Positions 45,728-57,619 of a stretch of 64,000 bases of DNA are shown in pieces. The DNA comes from Diphasiastrum complanatum. Lineage: Eukaryota; Streptophyta; Lycopodiopsida; Lycopodiales; Lycopodiaceae. The notes below the pieces were generated by a model, which ran no database searches, had not been told where the DNA came from, and saw only the letters and a list, made by a program, of their open reading frames with translations. Position numbers and translations under genes: made by a program. Location of the stretch: the NCBI GenBank assembly GCA_029204225.1, contig CM055111.1:15689207-15753206 (forward strand). The letters run 5' to 3'. Every line of letters starts with the position of its first letter. Within the stretch, counting starts at the first letter, position 1.

Positions 45728-46871
45728 ACAAGGTTGGTGAGGAGAAAAAGTGTGCTACTTAAGGAAGAGCCTATATGGCTTGAAGCAAGCACCTTGAGCT
45801 TGGTACTCTAGGTTGCATGATTTTCTCTATTCCCTTGGCTTTGTACTAAGTGCTTATGAACCTTCTTTATATTTCAAATGTAATGAAGGATGATCATCAT
45901 TTTGGTGCTTTATGATGACATCATCATGAAGGAATAAGCAAATTAGTTAAAGTTGATTTATCTAGTGAGTTCAAGATGGTAGATCAAGGCTTCCTAAAGT
46001 TTATACTTGGGATATAAGTGTCTAGAAGTAGCAATTGTACCTTCATAAGTCAATCTAAGTATGATACTTCCATTTTTGAAAGATTTGGTATGAAAGATTG
46101 TAAGGGGTTTGACACCCCTATGGAGCATGTTGTGAAAGCAACTAATGAAGGTGATAAAGCGTCCTTTCAGGACATCACTCTCTTTAGGAAGCTTATAGGC
46201 TTTCTAATCTATTTAACCATCACTAGACCTGACTTAAGTTTTTGTGTAAGCAAGTTGAGTCAAAGTATGCAAGCTCCATTAGTTCATCATTGAAAAAGTG
46301 CCAAGAGACTACTTAGATATGTTTCTAGTACTAGATTTTTTGGCATACTTTATGAAGGATCTAACTTGCACTTGAAAGCCTACTCGGATTCAGATTTTGC
46401 AGGTGAAAAGATGGATAGAAAGTCCATTAGTGCATTTGAAACATTTCTTTGTGGAGGAGTAATATCTTGGCTTTCCAAAAAGCAAGTCTCACTATCTTCT
46501 TGTGAAGCCGAGTACAAGGCATTGACTTCAACAACCAAAGAGCTCCTATGGCTAAGAAGACTCATGATGGAGCTACATGTGCTAGAGGCCGAGGAGATCC
46601 CTTACATATTTTGTGACAATCAAACTTCTAAACAAATTGCTTCAAGTCCTATCTTCCATGCTAGAACAAAGCATATTGAGATAGCTCATCACTTTGTGAG
46701 AGAGAAGGTACAATCCAAGGAGGTGCAACTACATCATGTACCATCATCCGAATGCATAGTTGATATCTTAACCCCAAGCCATTGTCCAAAGATCCATTTT
46801 TTATGTTAAGATATGCTCTTGGAATTGTAGATAGATGTAATTAGATTTGCCAAGTTAGAAGTGAGGAGGAG
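45728..46871 (+). pseudogene. pol: Copia D2 RT end and RNase H
   Basis: Family D, plus strand. It enters RT at the position equal to D residue about 945, with indels that break the YVDD region (about 45890-45930). The rest is mostly open: SRSSNCTFISQSKYDTSIFE, MEHVVKATNEGDKASFQDIT, RKLIGFLIYLTITRPDLSFC, and RNase H with KAYSDSDFAGEKMDRKSISA, SSCEAEYKAL, HARTKHIEIAHHFVREK. A frameshift near 46770 garbles the LTKPLSKDPF end. The polypurine tract GTGAGGAGGAG is intact. The 5' two thirds of the element are gone. Confidence 0.92.
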
Positions 46872-47732
46872 TGTTGAAAATTGTCACTTCTCACTTGACA
46901 TTGGTTATTGTAAATAATGATCAAACATTAGAACAATATTGATGATCTGATTTCACACGTGTGGAGCCTGTTCCCACGTGTGAAAGGACATACTTTTCAT
47001 ACCTATATATATCTAAATTGATTTTGTATCAATCTAGTTAGTGTGAACATGATATGACTAGCTTTTAGTCGAGTTGGCTAGTCACCTAGAAATTAGCTTT
47101 TTCTTGCATGTGCATGAGTAAATGCTCCCACATGGCAAGTGGATGTTCACATGTGTGTATAGAGTTCTAGAAGATAAGAGTTGACCATTTTCCTTTAGAT
47201 CCAATTTTGTAGAAAATATTCCTATATTCTAGAAGACTAGCTCCTTGGATTTTAGCCAGATTCTAGAAGGTCAACTTTGGATAAGAATCAAGGATGGATC
47301 AAATGGATAGATCTGAGTGATGTGGCACTCTTCACACGTGTGAAGACCTGCTGGACTATACCAAACTCATGGATGTACTTGATCCATAAAAGGATCATCA
47401 TTTTGCTAAGAAGATTGATGAGACTTTTGCATTCTACACTTTTGTGAGATTTCTAGTCATTTGTCTTTTGATTTGAATGAATGATTGCTATCTAGGACTA
47501 TTGTACTTGTTGTTTCAGGTGCAGGCCGTAATGTGGACAGTACTCCACACGTGTGAGGCCGCCTTCACTAATTTATGATGTGTTGATCCATTGCTCTTGC
47601 TTAAATCCATGTGTAGTGAATCTAGATCAAGATCTAATGTGTAGAACTTGATAGATCCATTGATTAAGCAACCAATAACTCTCTATGATTGTTAAGTACA
47701 ATCATTATTGTCCTAAAATGAAAATTTTATCA
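46872..47732 (+). repeat. 3' LTR of copia D2
   Basis: 861 bp, TGTTGAAAATTG...TTTTATCA, clearly the D LTR but much more diverged than D's own pair. ACACGTGT is at 46955, 47334 and 47547. It abuts the integrase of E at 47733 without a gap. Confidence 0.93.
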
Positions 47733-49873
47733 CTTGGATCTATATGCTATCTTCTAAAGCCATGGTTTATGATGTTTTGCTTACATTCAAAGCTTATGTA
47801 GAAAAGCAGTTTTCTTTCAAGTTGAAAGCTTTGAGAAGTGATAGTGGAGGTGAATATACTTCAATAAGTTTAAAGACTTTTGTGAGAGAGAGGAAATACA
47901 AAGACAATTTTCTTGTTTATATACTCCTCAACAAAATGGAGTTGCGGAGAGAAAAAATAGAACTTTGTGTGAATGTGCAAAAGCCATTAAGCTAGAAGCT
48001 TCTCTACCTAAAGAATTTTTGGGAGAAGCAGTTGCATGTGCAAATTATCTTTGTAATAGGCTTCCTAATCTTGCAATAGAAGGAAGAACACCATTTGAGA
48101 TTTTGTATAAGAAAAAGCCTAAGATTGATCATCTTAGGATATTTGGCTGTGTATGCTTTGTGCATGTACCTATATAGACTAGGAAAAAGGAAGATCCTAG
48201 TGCTGTTAAACGAATTTCTGTAGGATATGCATCTATTAAAAAAGCATATAAAGTATATCTTCCCTCTACTGACAAAAATGTTGTTAGTAGAGATGTGATC
48301 TTTCATGAAGATCATAAGTTTAACTTGGATGAAGCACAGGTCAAGGAGTCTCATGCAAGATCTACAATTATCAATCTTGATGCTGCTCAAGAAGTGGTGA
48401 GGCCGAGGCTTGAGGAGGAGCAACTTCAAGCACCTACACAAAGAATATCTACAAGAGAGAGATCTGAGCCAAGAAGGCTCACATATGATGTGGAAGTAGG
48501 GCAAGTGGAAGGTGAAACTTCCTATCATGCTCTCTTTATATCAGATGAAGAGCCTAAAGATGTCCAAGAAGCACTTCAATTCAAGAAGTGGGTTGAAGCA
48601 ATGACCCAAGAGTTTGAAGCCTTGATGTCAAACAACGCATGAGAGCTTGTGGAGCCACCAAACAACATGCATGTGATTAGATGTAAGTGAGTTTTCAGAA
48701 TCAAGTATAATAATGATGGATCTATCAATAAGTATAAAGCAAGACTTTGTGGTAAAGGTTACTCACAAATCATAGGTCTTGACTATGAAGACACCTTATG
48801 CAAGGCCCAACGCCTATCTCATATCACTCAGTTAGTGCATATGACCCCTCTTTGTATATTAAGTTTGTAGATAACTTTGTAATTATTCTTCTCATCTATG
48901 TAGATGATATCATTCTTTGTGGAAATAATGAGAAGCTAGTTGAAGAAACTAAGCATGCACTTGGTAGTGAGTTTAAGATGCAGGACTTAGGAGTTCTTCA
49001 CTATATTCTAGGCCTTGAAATAGATTTTTGCAAAGGTCATGCATTCATAAGCCAAAGTAGATATGCACTTTCCATGCTCAAGAAATTCCAAATGGAAAAC
49101 TGTAAAGGCATAGATACACCAATGGAGCACATTGTAAAAGTTCCTATGAAACATGATGAAACATCACTCTATATAGGAGTCTTATTGGCTCACTTATATG
49201 GTTAACATTGACTAGGCCTGATCTAAGCTTTAGTGTGCATAAGCTAAGTCAACACATACAGGATCCAAAGTTATATCATTGAAAGATGGCTAAAAGAATC
49301 TTGAGGTATATATCTTCTACCTTAGATTATGGATTATTCTACAAGGGAGAAGATCTGACTTTGATTGCTTTTTCAGATTCAGATTTTGCAGGAGATAGGT
49401 TGGATAGAAAATCCACAAGTGCTTAGACAATTTTTCTAGGAGGGAATCTAGTTTCTTGGTTATCAAAGAAGCAAGCAACCATATCCTTATCATCCCGTGA
49501 AGCTGAATACAAATCTCTTACAACCACAACAAAGGAGGTTTTATGGATCAAAAGGCTACTTTTGGAGCTAAAGTGTTATGGAGATGAAGACCTTTCAATT
49601 ATCAAGAATGGTAACATCTCGGCTTAGGCTCTTGCAAATAATCATGTGTTCCATGCAAGGAGCAAACACATCGAGGTAGCTCATCATTTCGTAAGAGAAA
49701 AAGTCATTGGGAGAGAGATCGTATTGGAGCTTGTTGGATCTTCAAATTGTGCTGCAGATCTTCTCGCCAAGCCATTACTCAATAATGTCTTTATCAAGAT
49801 GAGGTCTAATGTTGGCCTAATTTCAAAGTCTATATTGGATATGAACATATATATTAAGGAGTGTGAAGATTAG
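47733..49873 (+). pseudogene. pol: Copia E integrase, RT and RNase H
   Basis: Enters inside the integrase core at TWIYMLSSKAMVYD; the first catalytic Asp is upstream and missing. RSDSGGEY follows, then a frame change through about 47950. WGEA-like FLGEAVACANYLCNRLP and the linker EEPKDVQEALQFKKWVEAMT lead to RT KYKARLCGKGYSQI, where DYEDT is joined directly to the C-terminal palm by deletion of the fingers (about 48795). YVDDIILCGNNEKLVEE, LHYILGLEIDF and RNase H AFSDSDFAGDRLDRK, SSREAEYKSL, HARSKHIEVAHHFVREK, CAADLLAKPL follow. About seven stops are present. It is closest to family C. Confidence 0.9.
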
Positions 49874-50591
49874 TAAAATAATATCTTCCTATCTTGAGTT
49901 TTGGGGCCATGACCATATTATTTCCATTGTAAACTTTGTTTGTACATAAAGGTATGTGAACTGAGCACATAACCTTCTAGAATAGGTCGAGTTTGAGTTA
50001 GGTAGATTCAAATTTGATGTCATGCAAAAGTTTAGATAACATGCAATGTCATTCAGTATGCATGCAAGCCACATGCAATCAGTGCTTGCAACATGCAAAG
50101 TGGTTTCCGTGATCTACACATGACTAGGCAATTTTATGAGTTGACATGCAGTACATGCAATATACATGCATGCAGTTACACATGTGGATTCTTGGTAGTT
50201 GAGTTAACTAAGTTAAGTGGACTTTCCATGCAACTCCATTGTTGGAATTCGAGCCACTTTGATGTAGGAAAACCTTGGCATGTTTTGCCATATTGTGAAT
50301 AATGAGATTTTGGTATTTTGGACTCATTCTCTCTCTACTCGAGTATTCTAGTGTTGATTTTCTCTCTCTACTTAAGAGCAGCCTGTTTTTCACATACTGA
50401 GCACTTAGAATTATTTCTGACATTCATTCCTCATAGTGAGAAGTTATTTTTTTCAGTCTGTTGTATGCCATTGTGCTCTTGCCTTAGATTTTTCAAGTAA
50501 TCTATTCTTTGATCAATCTTGTGCTTTCACAACACCTCAGTAAGAACCTGTAAGGTGTGTCGTGAAGTTCACACGTGCTAAAAACTTCACA
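49862..50591 (+). repeat. 3' LTR of copia E
   Basis: 730 bp with perfect 7-bp inverted ends TGTGAAG/CTTCACA. The last codons of E pol overlap its first bases. Motifs 'ctctctctactcgag' and 'cacacgtgc' recall the C LTR. Confidence 0.85.
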
Positions 50592-51435
50592 ATATGTTGT
50601 AGATCGGCTTCTGGATGATTGGAATCAATTGGTTCACAACTTATTTCACCCACCTACTAAGCAAACAAACAATTGCAATGCCACTACAAGTCTCCAACAA
50701 ATTTCCAGGCCCAAAGCAACTCCTACTCTTCCTCCTCCCAAAGAAGTCCAAAAAGGCCTTCAGTCCAGCTCAAGAAGACTGTGAACAATGCATTGATCTT
50801 AAGAGCATCATCATCATCCGTTGTCGTACTTCGAAACTCTAGTGGGCATGGGCGTGCTACTCAGGTGCCCACTTCTTAGACATTATGAAGAACATCAATT
50901 ATAAAGCATTTGCTATTGATGCTTGTAAAAAGAATTTTTGGGTAAAATTTATGGTGAGGTAATAGGCAGACCCATAGTTTGTCGAATTCCTACATCAAGG
51001 ATCTGGAAGAAACAGACGAGGTGCCAGCTATTGAGCCCAAAAGAGGCCAAAAAAAGATTCATAGTCAGATAGAATTATCAAGCTCATAGGGAAAAGGATG
51101 CGAGCAGTCTACGACGTTGATCAACATTAACAAATCATCAAAGCCAAATAAGTGAAGTGCAATTGTGGCCACTAATTAGCAACGCAGTAAGCGGCTCAAA
51201 CGTTCTCTTTTATAGGTTGTCACCTTTGTGCTGCATGGATTTACATAAGGGCTTACTAAGCTGATGCATCCTCAACTCAAGTAAAGTGAGACACTGGAAG
51301 TAGAGGCAAATTGCACTTGACCTACATTTTGAAGATATGTATTGCTGCAACCACTTAGTTTTTTTTTATCAGACAACTTTTGTTGTTAACATTCTCTGCT
51401 AATAAACACCTTCGACTATTAACGTGTTTTTTTAA
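50592..51435. other. No gene recognised; a 67-bp tandem duplication at its end
   Basis: Three overlapping frames (50575-50879) are open but show no domain. At 51369 and 51436 the phrase 'cttttgttgttaacattctc' begins two copies of a 67-bp unit. Confidence 0.5.
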
Positions 51436-51816
51436 TCAGACAGCTTTTGTTGTTAACATTCTCTGCCAATAAACACCTTCGACTAATGATGAAGAGGACA
51501 TAATTAGGCTATGCACTTTCTCATGTGTACCAAACTCCACTGAACTCTGTTCAACTCTCTCAATTTCCTCTCTATCTCTCATTGTCGCATGTACCCTATC
51601 CCAATATCCTCTCTTAGCAGCATATCTACAGCTCATTCTTCTAACCTTGGCTGATTATGACTCCTTTTCAGGGGTCCTATACGATGGATGGCTACACACC
51701 TCTATAGGTGCAACATATGCAACATATATCAAATCTATTCCCTAAAATGATTCTCTAGCTTGCACCAGCGTACAAACCATCTCAAAATTCTTAAAACTGG
51801 GCATTGGATCCAATGG
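51436..51816 (-). pseudogene. Unknown ORF, 3' part, cut by copia C2
   Basis: Minus-strand sequence continuing the coding sense of 57615-58245 once C2 and one AATGG are set aside. It shows FKNFEMVCTLVQARESF, a stop at about 51747, then RRMSCRYAAKRGYWDRVHAT, MRDREEIERVEQSSVEFGTH and SLVEGVYWQRML. I do not recognise the family. Codon sense and composition differ from the copia elements around it, so it may be a host gene exon or part of another transposon. Confidence 0.45.
51812..51816 (+). repeat. Target-site duplication of C2, left copy
   Basis: AATGG, repeated at 57615-57619. Confidence 0.93.
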
Positions 51817-52553
51817 TGTTGAATTTCACACGTGTGGACTGTCCACTACATGTACTTGTGATCTCCTAAGGTGTGTAGATGCACCAAGATCAAGACTAGA
51901 TTGAGATTCAAGATCAATCTTGAATCCTATGGCAAAAACACACTACTACATGCATTCAATCACTTCCAACTCTCACTCACACGTGTGGGAAGTATTCAAA
52001 AAATAATCTAAGTAAAAACAAGTTGCTCTCCTCGGGTAGAGAGAGAAAATGCATCAAGAGCTCTCGGGTAGAGAGAGAAAGCTAGAAATCCAATAACTCA
52101 CAAAATCCATGAAATCACCAAATCAATTGCATTCAAAATGAGGAGTACAATGATACTAGTAGGTCCACGAGCTACCACTATGCTTAACTATGATTGGACC
52201 ATATTTTGTCACCTCTTGATCCTATTGGATCATTGATCTATGCACCTCTTAATTCTATTGGACTATATTCAAGCACACCTCAATTTCCTATTGGACCTCA
52301 CAAGGTTCCATCTCTAAATCCTATTGGACCTCTTGGAATTCATCAAACAAAAACTTTACACTTGTCTACACTCTAATTAGCAAGTGTTCAGCCTCTTACT
52401 CTATTTTGGCTCAATAGTGGCATTACAAGTGGAAATGCATAATTTGCCATCTATGCCAAATTTATTCCTATCAACATCCTACACCTAGATGCTTGATGTA
52501 AAAAACATAAGACCCCTATATCTAACATAGATAATCTTTTTCAATTCTTCACA
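51817..52553 (-). repeat. 3' LTR of copia C2
   Basis: 737 bp, bounded by TGTTGAA and TTCACA on the plus strand. ACACGTGT at 51828 and 51979. Five ATTGG motifs are kept. Confidence 0.96.
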
Positions 52554-53656
52554 CTCCTCCTAAAAAATTATCTATGAAGATTTGAGCATTGATCTTGATA
52601 TAACTCCAAGATTAGATCTATGCTTGATGAAAGCACTTTTGCTCAAAGGCTTGGTGAGTAGATCGGCAATACAAGAGGACGAGCTGACATGCTCCAAGTA
52701 GATTTCTCTTCCAATAAGCTTTTCTCTCACAAAATGGTGTGCCACTTCTATGTGCTTGCTTCTTGCATGAAATATGGGATTATTTGCAAGAGCTTGGGCC
52801 GAGATGTTATCACACTTGATCATTGGTAGATCATCCTCCTTGATGCACTTTAGTTCCATTAAAAACCTCTTGATCCAAAGCACTTCTTTGGTAGTTGTAG
52901 TGAGTGCTTTGTACTCGGCCTCACATGAAGAGAGAGATATAGTATCTTGCTTGAAAGCCAAGATATTAGATTGCCTCCAAGAAAGATAGTATATGCACTA
53001 ATAGACTTTCGATCCATCTTGTCACTTGCAAAGTCCGAATCTGAGTAGCCAATAATGGATAGATCTTCACTTTTATAGAGTAGACCATAATCACAAGATG
53101 AAGATACATATCTTAGAAACCTTCTTGGCCATCTTCCAATGATGGATCTTAGGAGGTTGCATAAATTGACTCAATTTGTGCACACAAAAGCTTAGATCGG
53201 GCCTAGTAATGGTAAGCCATCAAGGAGCCTACAAGACTCCTAAAAAGTGTGATGTCCTCAAAGGATCTTTCATCACCTTTATTAGGATCTTTTACAATTT
53301 GCTCCATTGGAGTATCTATGCTCTTAGAATTTTCCATATGGAATTTTTTCAACATAGAGCGAGCATATCTAGATTGGCATATAAAGACATGATTTTCATA
53401 AAAATCAATTTCTAGGCCTAAGATGATGAATCCTTGAGGTTGTTCCATATAGATCTCCTCCTCAAGATAACCATTTAGAAAAGCATTGGATACATCTAAT
53501 TGGAACACCTTCCACTTGAAAAAACAAGCAAGAGAAATAAGAATTCTTATTGTCACCATCTTTGCAATGGGTGAAAAGGTCTCCTCATAATCAAGACCAT
53601 GGATTTGAGCAAATCCTTTGGCACATAATCTTGCTTTATGCTTGTTGATGGTGCCA
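52554..53656 (-). pseudogene. pol: C2 RT and RNase H, palm deleted
   Basis: On minus: KHKARLCAKGFAQ, DYEETF, MVTIRILISLACFFKWKVFQ, FLNGYLEEEIYMEQPQGFI fused directly to ILGLEIDFYENHVFI, so the YVDD palm region present in C1 (about 29970-30236) is deleted. Then RYARSMLKKFHMENSKSIDT, a damaged stretch (52990-53210), and RNase H with SLSSCEAEYKALTTTTKEVL, HARSKHIEVAHHFVREK and IADLLTKPLSKSAF. RT cannot function. GGAGGAG before 52554 is the purine tract. Confidence 0.9.
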
Positions 53657-55037
53657 GCTTCATCCTCTAAAGTTCTCTCTCTCTCTAGAGTTCTTTATGT
53701 ACCTAAGCTTACCAAGAATCTTATTAGTGTTGGCCAATTGCTTGATAATGGCCTTGATGTAAAATTCAATGTTGATACTTGCACTATCAAGAAGAATGAT
53801 GAGATACTTGCATTAGGATCTAGATTTGGTGGCATCTATAAACTAGATCCAAATGAGTATGTGAATGCTTGTAATGTTGCTCTTGTGAACAAGCTCTCTA
53901 TGGAGGAATTATGGCATAGGAGGTTGGGACATCCCAACTACAAATCCATGCTCTCTATGATCAAAGAGTCCAAAGCTATTGGCTTGCCAAAGTCATTCTC
54001 CAAGAAGATCAAGCCTTGTGAGGCTTGTGCTATTGCTAAATCTCACAAAAAGCCATTTACAAGATCTTTTATCAAAAGCAAGCATCCTTTGGAGTTAATC
54101 CACTCGGATGTGCATTTCTCATCAACTACAAGCAAGGGAGGAGCCACTTGTTTTGTTACTTTCATTGATGATTACACAAGATTCACTTGGATATATCTTC
54201 TTGCTTCAAAATATATGGTGTTTGATCATTTCCTTATTTTCAAAGCTTATGTAGAGAAGCAATTCTCATTCAAGATTAAAGCTCTTAGAAGTGATGGAGG
54301 TGGTGAATATATCTCCAATAAATTTCAAGATTTTTGTGAGCTTGAAGGCATTAAAAGAGAGTTTTCTTGTGCCTACTCTCCATCTCAAAATGGAGTGGCC
54401 GAGAGAAAGAATAGATCTCTATGTGAATGTGCAAAATCTATGAGAATTGAGGCATCTTTGCCCAAAGATTTTTGGGGAGAAGCCATTAATTGTGCAAATT
54501 ATCTTTGCAATAGGCTCCCACATATAGCTCTTGGAGGAAAGTCACCATATGAAATCTTATTTTTGAAGAAGCCTGAGGTTGATCACCTTAGAGTTTTTGG
54601 ATGCTTATGCTTTGTCCATATTCCCTTGGAAACAAGGAAGAAGGAAGATCCTAGTGCATGCAAAGGGATCATGGTTGGATACTCATCCACCAAGGAGTCT
54701 TTATACTCTCTACTTCTCAAGTTATTGAAAGTAGAGATGTTGTCTTTCATGAAGATCAACACTCATCATTTGAAGAGGCCGAGATCAAGAAATATATGGA
54801 TGCATCATCAATTATTGATTTTGAAGACAATCATTATGTGATGGGGTCCAGATTTGAAGAAGACTCTCCTCGGATTTTTTCACCAAGAAGATCCATGAGA
54901 GATAGATCCGAGCCTAAGAGCCTCTCATATGTTGACAAAGGCAAACAAGTGGATCTTGATCCCACTAATTATGTTTTTTATGTCTCTCATGAAGAGCCAA
55001 AGAATGTACAAGAGGCACTCAATACCAAGGAGTGGTA
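53657..55037 (+). pseudogene. pol: Inverted block of C2: protease end, integrase, linker
   Basis: This 1.38-kb piece lies on the plus strand inside the minus-strand element. It corresponds to C1 28247-29613: SSKVLSLSRVLYVPKLTKNL, LWHRRLGHPN, CEAC, LIHSDVHF, RSDGGGEY, GVAERKNR (D-D-E intact), and the linker through SHEEPKNVQEALNTKEW. It keeps the ALGGKSPY residues missing in C1. A 10-nt loss near 54690 shifts the frame so that the linker reads in another frame (54658 onward). About 130 bp of RT that should follow KEW is absent. Confidence 0.93.
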
Positions 55038-56121
55038 GGGAATGTTCCCTATGCCTTCAATAGGACATTCAAAATCATTTGCAGTGTATATTGATTTCTT
55101 CACCCCATCATAAGGTGCAATAGAAGAGAAAGAGTCCTTGGAGCTACACATATGTGAAGAGGCTCCACTATCAATATACCATAGGCCGTCCTTCTTGAAA
55201 GGAGTAGATGAGAAACTAGAGACCATCAGAGATCCCTCTCCATCACTTGCAATAGTGTCTTCCTTCTCATTGGTAATATTGGCTTGCTTGAGTTGATTCT
55301 TCTTTTTGAAGCAATTGGTGGCATAATGACCTTTCTTTCCACAATAAAAGCACTTGATCTTCTTCTTCTTCTTGAGCTTGGATGATGAAGCATTAGAGGA
55401 ATCATCTTCCTCCTAATCTTTGTCTTTGGATTTGACTTTGTCCTTGCTTGAGGATTGTTGATGTTGGTTCTTGCTCCTCTCTTTGTGCTTATCCTTGGCA
55501 AAGAGAGCTTTGCCATCATTATGAGTGAGAGAAAGCTTGTCCATCCTCAAGAGCTTGTACTCTTGTCTTGATTCTTCTGAAATTAGCACACTTTGGAGAG
55601 CTTCCAAACTTGGTAGCTCCTCCTTAATGGCATAGGATTGAACAAGGTTATCAAACTCACTTCTCAAGCCATTGAGAATGACTTGAACTAGCTCATTTTG
55701 ATTGATGGAATCACCAATGCAAGCAAGATCTCTATGAATATCTTTTACTCTCAAAACATAACTAGATGCACTCTCATCACTCTTTTGGCTACTTAAGATC
55801 TGATTCCTAGGAGTGAGAAGCCTAGAGGTATTCTTAGCCTCATAGATAGTCTTGAGACAATCCCAAGCTTCTTTGGCTGTTGTACAAGTACCTATCTCCC
55901 TCAATATCTCATTAGAGACATTCATCTTGGAGAGCCATCCCAGCTCTCTTTTTGTATTTTTGAACCTCTTGAAGAACTTGTGGTTCTTCTTCAAGTCCAA
56001 GAACTATGTCCATCACATCTTGAAGGATCAAGATGGACTCCATCCTCATTTTCCAAAATGAATAATTTGAAGTGGTCAATCTTTCACTTGGTTCCAACAA
56101 GGATGAACCCATTGAAGACAT
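55038..56121 (-). pseudogene. gag: C2 gag and protease start
   Basis: Start MSSMGSSLLEPSERLTTSNY at 56121 (minus), with the Trp that C1 has lost. An 8-nt loss after MAL (near 55940) shifts the frame; capsid continues MNVSNEILREIGTCTTAKEA to KDKVKSKDKD, where a Glu codon is TAG (55411-55413). The CCHC knuckle region (about 55300-55345) and protease WYIDSGASSHM (about 55180) follow in frame, ending at GIGNIP where the inverted block begins. The base missing from C1 after the knuckle is present here. Confidence 0.92.
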
Positions 56122-56694
56122 TTGAAGTGAAGAAAACTCAAATGATGAACAATAAATGTTGTTACACACTTTCAATAGGATCCAATAATTGAGTACTATC
56201 TCCTCCTATGAAAGATCTTACAACAGTTTGTGAATTGATTCTCACTAGCTACTCAAATCTCTCTAAAACAAGATCTATTTCACATCAAATGATGGAGTAT
56301 AGGCAAAGTTAGGATCTAACACTCTTAGCACGTGTGAAATACACTAAGAAACCAAATTTGACTGAAATACAATGATATTGCATGAAACAAAATGGCTAAG
56401 ATCTCAAAACAGTGCCTAGATCACATATAGATGAGATTGGCAAGCATACAACTGTGATTTTGGATCAACCAAGCAATCTCTTGACCAAACCAAATGTGTC
56501 CACCCAGGTCTAGGTGCCCTACCTAACCCTCTTCAAAATCTTATAACTTTTGATTGGCACAACCAAATGGAATGAAACTGATTGCAACATAAACTAGACA
56601 AAAATAGCTTCAAAACAAGCTATCAAGCAAGATAAATGGATCAAACATGAGAGAGAACTTCCAAACTGAATTTGGATGCTCCTCACACGTGTCT

Positions 56695-56702
56695 GAGCAC
56701 CT
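56695..56702. promoter_or_regulatory. ACACGTGT palindrome in C2 leader
   Basis: Same position relative to the PBS as 20275 in C1. Confidence 0.4.
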
Positions 56703-56865
56703 GATTCCGTACAGTACCAGGTCAGACCCAATCAATGTCCTTTTGATCTCTTTTGATCCAAGATTGAACACGATAGCTAGGAAAATGGGCCTTGACAACT
56801 TCTAGCTCAAGATTGATGAAAATTTTTCAATTAGATGGATCAAAATGCATGGTAACCTTAGGTAG

Positions 56866-56877
56866 GCTCTGATACCA
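56866..56877 (-). other. Primer-binding site of copia C2
   Basis: On the minus strand TGGTATCAGAGC directly adjoins the 5' LTR. Confidence 0.94.
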
Positions 56878-57614
56878 TGTTGAATTTCACACGTGTGGAC
56901 TATCCACTACATGTACTTGTGATCTCCTAAGGTGTGTAGATGCACCAAGATCAAGACTAGATTGAGATTCAAGATCAATCTTGAATCCTATGGCAAAAAC
57001 ACACTACTACATGCATTCAATCACTTCCAACTCTCACTCACACATGTGGGAAGTATTCAAAAAATAATCTAAGTAAAAACAAGCTGCTCTCCTCGGGTAG
57101 AGAGAGAAAATGCATCAAGAGCTCTCGGGTAGAGAGAGAAAGCTAGAAATCCAATAACTCACAAAATCCATGAAATCACCAAATCAATTGCATTCAAAAT
57201 GAGGAGTACAATGATACTAGTAGGTCCACGAGCTACCACTATGCTTAACTATGATTGGACCATATTTTGTCACCTCTTGATCCTATTGGACCATTGATCT
57301 ATGCACCTCTTAATTCTATTGGACTATATTCAAGCACACCTCAATTTCCTATTGGACCTCACAAGGTTCCACCTCTAAATCCTATTGGACCTCTTGGAAT
57401 TCATCAAACAAAAACTTTACACTTGTCTACACTTTAATTAGCAAGTGTTTAGCCTCTTACTCTATTTTGGCTCAATAGTGGCATTACAAGTGGAAATGTA
57501 TAATTTGCCATCTATGCCAAATTTATTCCTATCAACATCCTACACCTAGATGCTTGATGTAAAAAACATAAGACCCCTATATCTAACATAGATAATCTTT
57601 TTCAATTCTTCACA
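56878..57614 (-). repeat. 5' LTR of copia C2
   Basis: 737-bp partner of 51817-52553. One ACACGTGT is kept (56889), while the second has mutated to ACACATGT. Confidence 0.96.
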
Positions 57615-57619
57615 AATGG
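57615..57619 (+). repeat. Target-site duplication of C2, right copy
   Basis: AATGG, matching 51812-51816. Confidence 0.93.

Larger units (their letters stand above)
51817..57614 (-). mobile_element. Copia C2, complete ends, internally inverted
   Basis: A 5798-bp minus-strand copia element with two 737-bp LTRs and AATGG target duplications. By eye I count about eight differences between the LTRs, roughly 1%. Order from its 5' end: LTR, PBS, gag, start of protease; then a 1.38-kb block (protease to the integrase-RT linker) in the opposite direction; then RT and RNase H with deletions; purine tract; LTR. The ends show it inserted as a normal element, so the inversion is either later or was carried in. 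Confidence 0.96.

Noticed and set aside
52194-52376. 60-codon ORF seen in three LTRs (19530, 52194, 57255)
   Set aside because: Reads through the 33-bp CCAAT units, which gives its Pro/Leu/Ile periodicity; an LTR repeat shadow.
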